8,203 bases of DNA from Candidatus Cloacimonadota bacterium (GTDB taxonomy: Bacteria; Cloacimonadota; Cloacimonadia; Cloacimonadales; Cloacimonadaceae): assembly GCA_023230245.1 (NCBI GenBank), contig JALNXT010000049.1, positions 1-8,203 on the forward strand, read 5' to 3'. How positions within the stretch are numbered: the stretch's first letter is position 1; each line of letters begins with the position of its first letter. Below the pieces are notes generated by a model. That model saw only the letters and a program-made list of their open reading frames with translations. It was not told where the DNA came from and searched no databases. Of this stretch, positions 5,627 to 8,203 are shown piece after piece. The position numbers and the translations under genes are program-made.

Positions 5627-6055
5627 ATGCCTGCATCATATTGTCATTTGGCGTTGCATATTGTGTTTTCCACCCGCAACCGGGTTACATGGCTAAAAGA
5701 ACCCCTTGCCGATGAAATGCACCGTTACATGGTTGAGATAATCTCTAACCTAAAGGGTGTCTCAATTCAGATCGGCGGGATTGAGGATCATGTTCATATT
5801 CTATGTTTGGCACCCAAAGATATTAGTGTAGTAGAGTTCATGACCAAATTAAAGGCGAATTCCAGCAAATGGTTTAGAGAGCATAGTAAACTTGATTTTC
5901 ATTGGCAGGATGGTTATGCCGCATTTTCGGTTAGCAAATCACAAATACCTGCGGTTAAAGAGTATATTAGAAACCAGAAAGAGCATCATAAGCATAGAAC
6001 CTATGAGGATGAATTTGAATCCTTGATGCAAAAACACCTGGATACCGATGGATGA
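5627..6055 (+). CDS. tnpA: IS200/IS605-family Y1 (HUH) transposase, RAYT-like
   Basis: This 142-residue protein opens with MPASYCHLALHIVFSTRNR, the first beta strand of the small Y1 transposase fold. The HUH metal-binding motif is HVH in GGIEDHVHILC (His55, His57). The C-terminal catalytic helix has Tyr113 in KEYIRNQKEHH, with Gln117 as a further probable metal ligand. SSKWFRE and FHWQDGYAAFSVS (about 79-103) match the conserved middle of the family. These enzymes cut and rejoin single-stranded DNA through a phosphotyrosine bond at hairpin-marked ends. All key residues and the normal length are present, so it may be active. The start is fixed by AAAGGAG. There is no tnpB, and it is surrounded by REP palindromes ending in the same hairpin as the putative element ends, the setting known for REP-associated tyrosine transposases. 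Its sequence looks more like IS200 TnpA than classical enterobacterial RAYT. Confidence 0.9.
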   Translation: MPASYCHLALHIVFSTRNRVTWLKEPLADEMHRYMVEIISNLKGVSIQIGGIEDHVHILCLAPKDISVVEFMTKLKANSSKWFREHSKLDFHWQDGYAAFSVSKSQIPAVKEYIRNQKEHHKHRTYEDEFESLMQKHLDTDG

Positions 6056-6094
6056 TTGTATCGCCCTATCGGGCTAATCTCCGAAATTATCGTT

Positions 6095-6157
6095 ACGAGG
6101 GTTTCCGTGCCTTCGGCACTCCAAACCCGTCGCTATAGGATATCGCCCTATCGGGCT
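6095..6157 (-). repeat. REP-like palindrome, type R (downstream of tnpA)
   Basis: It has ACGAGGGTTT, the inner hairpin GTGCC-TTC-GGCAC, AAACCCGTCGCTAT, then AGGATATC and the end hairpin GCCC-TATC-GGGC. The first 45 bp (from 6092) are identical to the copy upstream of tnpA at 5467-5511, and both lie in the same orientation, so tnpA sits between direct REP repeats. Confidence 0.85.
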
Positions 6158-6210
6158 TTGGCGATTGCATCCGATGTTTCAAAATACTCTGCTCATTCCT
6201 GCCTATGTTG

Positions 6211-6231
6211 TGTGCCGCCCTAAGGGGTTAA
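6211..6231. repeat. Right-arm fragment of the 128-bp inverted repeat
   Basis: TGTGCCGCCCTAAGGGGTTAA followed by ATCGTGG matches the right arm and downstream junction of copies A and B with a few changes. Core and left arm are absent. The fragment leads into the REP-R at 6249 with the normal spacing. Confidence 0.65.
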
Positions 6232-6248
6232 ATCGTGGGATTCATACT

Positions 6249-6312
6249 ACGAGGGTCTCCATGCCTTCGGCATTCCGAACCCGTCGCTATCGTATTTCGC
6301 CCTATCGGGCTA
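6249..6312 (-). repeat. REP-like palindrome, type R (last copy of the island)
   Basis: It has ACGAGGGTC, the inner hairpin ATGCC-TTC-GGCAT, GAACCCGTCGCTATCG and the end hairpin GCCC-TATC-GGGC with TA. It is closest to the unit A REP-R. Together with the arm fragment at 6211 it is the right half of a composite unit whose left half is lost. Confidence 0.85.
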
Positions 6313-6682
6313 TAATGGTGTTAAACGAGACACATGCTGTTTTGGGGCATCGTTAGCTATTTAATAATTGTCCTGCTGGGGCTTTTTAGAGTTTGGCAGC
6401 TTGAATTCCAAACGCGGTTGCTGACAGTGTAGTCCATTTGCCTAATAAAGATACAGTTAAGATTGAAACTTATACAAAGCAAATCGACGCCACACTTACC
6501 TTAATAGCACTCACCTCGAGTGCTAACAGCCGAGGCGGGTTGTTACAATTCCATGCGCGAAGAAAAGCTATAAACTGCCACAAAAAAGATGTTATTGTGA
6601 ATAAGTATGGCTCTCCCCTTTTTTCCCATTATCTTGTTATAAACAGGCTAATTTCTGCCAAGGTCAAACAAAGGAGAATCTA
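6313..6682. other. Intergenic region upstream of the AhpD-like gene
   Basis: No convincing gene. A TTG-initiated 81-codon frame (6438-6683) ends in TAATG overlapping the next start, which would suit coupling, but it has no ribosome binding site and no recognisable domain. A perfect palindrome at 6505-6525 is listed separately. No promoter with two good boxes was found. Confidence 0.45.
6505..6525. promoter_or_regulatory. CIRCE-like palindrome with short spacer
   Basis: TAGCACTC-ACCTC-GAGTGCTA is a perfect 8-bp inverted repeat using the half-sites of the HrcA operator (CIRCE, TTAGCACTC-N9-GAGTGCTAA). The spacer is 5 bp, not the conserved 9, so binding by a standard HrcA dimer is doubtful. It lies about 160 bp before the AhpD-like gene. 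It could be an operator for another regulator or a chance hairpin. Confidence 0.3.
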
Positions 6683-7270
6683 ATGCTAACAGGATTCAAA
6701 AAACGGATATACACGCCAGGTGTGCTGGCAGGAGATATCTGGTTCTTGCTGACAAATATCGGCGGATTTGCCGCTGCCAAGAAAAACGAGAAACTCAGCC
6801 GCGTTTTTATAGAAAAGATCATGAGTGTGGTAACCGCTGTAAATGGCTGTGTGTATTGCTCTTGGTTCCATGCCAAAGAATCATCATCTGCAGGAATGAG
6901 CCAATCTGAGATAGACAACCTGTTCAAGCTCCAGTTCGATACTGAAGCCGACGAATATGAGCTCCCTGCCTTGAAGTATGCTCAACATTTTGCGGAAACG
7001 GAGCGTAAGCCAGATCCACAGGAAAAAACCGCATTTGTCAATTTTTATGGAGCAAAAACAGCTTGGGAAATAATGCTATTTATCAGGCTGATATTTTGGG
7101 GGAACTTGCTCGGGAATACTTATGATGCTTTTCTCAGCAGGCTAAAAGGACATCCTGCTCCGAACAGCAATGCCATCTTTGAGTTCTTCTTCTTTATCTT
7201 CGCCTTTCCACTGCTGTTCCCTGCTTCACTCTTGCTAAAGAAAGACAGCAAGAAAGCCGCTTCCCAATAA
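6683..7270 (+). CDS. AhpD-like / carboxymuconolactone decarboxylase-family protein with C-terminal membrane tail
   Basis: The product has 195 residues; the start is fixed by AAAGGAG a few nt upstream. The core motif is NGCVYCSWFHA: Cys56, Cys59 and His63 form the CxxCxxxH active site of the AhpD-like fold, where the cysteine pair relays protons or electrons, typically in peroxide defence. The preceding helix (EKIMSVVTAVNGC) also fits. EMSQ-like GMSQSEIDNL (71-80) and ALKYAQHFAE (96-105) are usual family helices, as is the hydrophobic helix at about 129-144. Unusual is the C-terminal Phe/Leu-rich segment at about 164-185 followed by KKDSKK, which reads as one membrane-spanning helix with a positive end, so the protein is probably anchored to the inner membrane. 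The true substrate cannot be told from sequence. A DsrE-like protein follows about 190 bp downstream. Confidence 0.8.
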   Translation: MLTGFKKRIYTPGVLAGDIWFLLTNIGGFAAAKKNEKLSRVFIEKIMSVVTAVNGCVYCSWFHAKESSSAGMSQSEIDNLFKLQFDTEADEYELPALKYAQHFAETERKPDPQEKTAFVNFYGAKTAWEIMLFIRLIFWGNLLGNTYDAFLSRLKGHPAPNSNAIFEFFFFIFAFPLLFPASLLLKKDSKKAASQ

Positions 7271-7275
7271 ACTAT

Positions 7276-7366
7276 AACTTACTTCATGGGCATTTATTAG
7301 GCGGGTTTCCAGCCTTGCCAATCCGGCAAGTGCAGCTTATATTGTAAAAGAGATAGTAAGTTTTTT
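7276..7366 (+). terminator. Probable terminator after the AhpD-like gene
   Basis: The outer stem AACTTACT (7276-7283) with AGTAAGTT (7355-7362) runs straight into a T-run (to 7366), enclosing an inner hairpin CTTGCC-AATCC-GGCAAG (7314-7330). It begins a few nt past the stop at 7270. The outer stem is AT-rich and its closing loop long, so termination strength is uncertain. A leader structure for the downstream DsrE-like gene is the alternative. Confidence 0.4.
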
Positions 7367-7461
7367 AAGGATACTTGTGTCACTGATGGCTTGGCTTACA
7401 CCAAGCTTTGAGATTAAACTCAATTGATCCATTTGTCCTGTTCGCCAATAAGGAGTTAACC

Positions 7462-7818
7462 ATGAAAGTGTTGATCATCTTCAACCGTGAGCCCTACGAT
7501 AATACAGATGTAACCTGGAATGGCCTGCGTCTGGCCAATACCCTGTGTAAGAATGGCCACGAACTGAGGATATTCTTGATGAATGACGCGGTGGATATGG
7601 CTCGTGATGTTTGCAAGCCACCCGAAGGCTACGATCAAGACCTCTCGGAAATGCTAAAAAAACTCATCGCTCAAGGCGTTACCGTAAGGGTTTGCGGTAC
7701 CTGCATGGCGCGTTGTGGCATCTACAAAAACCACCCATATTTTACAGGGGCAAATAAATCAACCATGGTAGAACTTGCCGATTGGGTGGAAGATAGCGAT
7801 AAAATAATCACCTTCTGA
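7462..7818 (+). CDS. DsrE/DsrF-like small protein
   Basis: The product has 118 residues. ATG 7462 is chosen because AAGGAG (7450-7455) lies 6 nt upstream; an in-frame ATG at 7408 would add 18 residues and lacks such a site. MKVLIIFNREPYDNTDVTWNG is the first strand and loop of the DsrE alpha/beta fold. HELRIFLMNDAVDMA (33-47) is the second strand with its conserved acidic turn, and VRVCGTCMARCGI (75-87) carries Cys78, Cys81 and Cys85 at the position of the family's conserved cysteines. DsrE-family proteins act in sulfur relay or have unknown roles; here a thiol-dependent redox or sulfur-transfer function is plausible but unproven. There is no signal peptide. It is not clearly co-transcribed with the AhpD-like gene because a terminator-like structure intervenes. 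Confidence 0.8.
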   Translation: MKVLIIFNREPYDNTDVTWNGLRLANTLCKNGHELRIFLMNDAVDMARDVCKPPEGYDQDLSEMLKKLIAQGVTVRVCGTCMARCGIYKNHPYFTGANKSTMVELADWVEDSDKIITF

Positions 7819-7825
7819 TCTCCAT

Positions 7826-7868
7826 GCTGGCTCTATTTACACGTAAGCTTATCTTTCCACGTGCCAGC
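7826..7868 (+). terminator. Bulged hairpin after the DsrE-like gene, possible terminator
   Basis: GCTGG (7826-7830) and CACGT (7840-7844) pair with the contiguous right arm ACGTGCCAGC (7859-7868), leaving a 9-nt bulge on the left. It starts 8 nt after the stop codon. There is no T-tract, so a factor-independent terminator is doubtful; a 3'-end stabilising structure is possible. Confidence 0.3.
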
Positions 7869-7908
7869 AGGTGTTCTCGCAGATAATAAAGACATATGTA
7901 AATATCCG

Positions 7909-8036
7909 TATAGCGCCATGGGGCGACACATAATGCCAATTGTTATGTTACATGGTGGGTAGTGAAATTCAAACAATCCTATGCTACACAATCGATAAAA
8001 TATTGATGGTTGATTGTATCGCCCTTAGAGGCTGTG
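7909..8036. repeat. 128-bp inverted-repeat element, copy C (decayed arms)
   Basis: The total length is exactly that of copies A and B. The arms 7909-7930 and 8015-8036 pair at only about 14 of 22 positions, whereas the 84-bp core (7931-8014) retains ATTCAAACAATCCTATG and ATAAAATATTGATG. The preceding GACATATGTAAATATCCG matches the REP-L junction of unit B, yet no REP-L or REP-R is present. This copy lies about 2.5 kb from the others. Confidence 0.8.
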
Positions 8037-8203
8037 ATGTAGGTGCCTATGGCAGTTCGTTATCATCTTTTGAGCCATGCATTTCTATCCTTTGGCAAAA
8101 ATAAATCGTGAATCTGTCCCAAAATCTCGGATTTGTCCCCCTTACATTATAGAAGCTTGTATTGTTCTTTGATGTGTGTATAGAGTGTTTATGTGTTTTA
8201 GTG
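8037..8203. other. No recognisable feature at the right edge
   Basis: AT-rich sequence with stops in the frames I checked and no ribosome binding site followed by an open frame. ATAAATCGTG at 8101 faintly echoes the junction after the 128-bp element in the island, but no REP-R follows. Confidence 0.4.

Larger units (their letters stand above)
5516..6076 (+). mobile_element. Probable IS200/IS605-type single-gene element (about 561 bp)
   Basis: The 18-bp hairpin sequences TATCGCCCTAAAGGGCTA (5516-5533) and TATCGCCCTATCGGGCTA (6059-6076) flank tnpA in direct orientation, with 16 of 18 identical. IS200/IS605 elements carry subterminal hairpins at left and right ends recognised by the transposase, have no terminal inverted repeats and make no target duplication, which fits. 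No tnpB is present. The exact cleavage sites cannot be read from one copy; the right end might instead be the matching hairpin at 6141-6158. Confidence 0.5.

Noticed and set aside
5533..5715. 60-codon plus-strand frame overlapping the tnpA start
   Set aside because: It overlaps tnpA in another frame, which has the HUH and Tyr motifs and a proper Shine-Dalgarno.
5516..6158. tnpB or guide-RNA (IscB/TnpB) system with tnpA
   Set aside because: No RuvC-type nuclease frame is present anywhere in the window; tnpA is alone.
6438..6683. 81-codon TTG-initiated frame ending in TAATG at the AhpD-like start
   Set aside because: The overlap suggests coupling, but there is no ribosome binding site, the start codon is weak, and the sequence shows no domain.
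6664..6927. Minus-strand frames opposite the AhpD-like gene
   Set aside because: They are antisense to a gene with a conserved active-site motif and have no family match.
7456..7638. 60-codon minus-strand frame opposite the DsrE-like gene
   Set aside because: It is antisense to a recognised family member and has no recognised motif.

Overview
The window looks like a low-GC chromosomal segment from an anaerobic Gram-negative bacterium. A class III (oxygen-sensitive) ribonucleotide reductase starts at the left edge, one gene encodes a lipobox-bearing surface protease, and strong AAGGAG-type ribosome binding sites precede most genes. A Cloacimonadota- or Bacteroidota-like source would fit, but that is an impression and not a demonstrated assignment.

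Layout: (1) 1-345, minus strand, the 5' end of nrdD. (2) 346-851, a gene-free gap with three different inverted-repeat elements in a row (427-567, 592-699, 724-832). (3) 852-1982, minus strand, a DUF4238-family protein. (4) 1983-2867, mostly non-coding, with a solitary REP-like palindrome, a tiny minus-strand ORF behind a near-perfect Shine-Dalgarno, and a possible promoter. (5) 2868-4445, plus strand, a lipoprotein with an unrecognised N-terminal region and a C-terminal HtrA-like trypsin domain. (6) 4446-6312, a repeat island: two copies of a 294-bp composite palindromic unit (REP-L, 128-bp inverted repeat, REP-R), then a small IS200/IS605-type Y1 transposase (tnpA) and further solitary REP-R copies. 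(7) 6683-7270, an AhpD-like CxxCxxxH protein with a C-terminal membrane tail. (8) 7462-7818, a small DsrE-like protein. (9) 7909-8036, a third, arm-decayed copy of the 128-bp inverted repeat, followed by sequence in which I see no gene.

The most interesting part is the repeat island. The same short hairpin motif (TCGCCC-n3/4-GGGCTA) ends every REP, forms the arms of the 128-bp element, and occurs in direct orientation on both sides of tnpA, as expected for IS200/IS605 left and right ends. REP copies show compensatory base-pair changes and one whole-hairpin swap, so they are probably maintained as folded nucleic acid. The tnpA Shine-Dalgarno lies inside a perfect hairpin. Together these suggest a REP-associated tyrosine transposase (RAYT-like) system that could mobilise, or once mobilised, composite palindromes in trans. 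That functional link is inference. The flanking metabolic and redox genes look like ordinary chromosomal genes and have no evident part in the repeat system.
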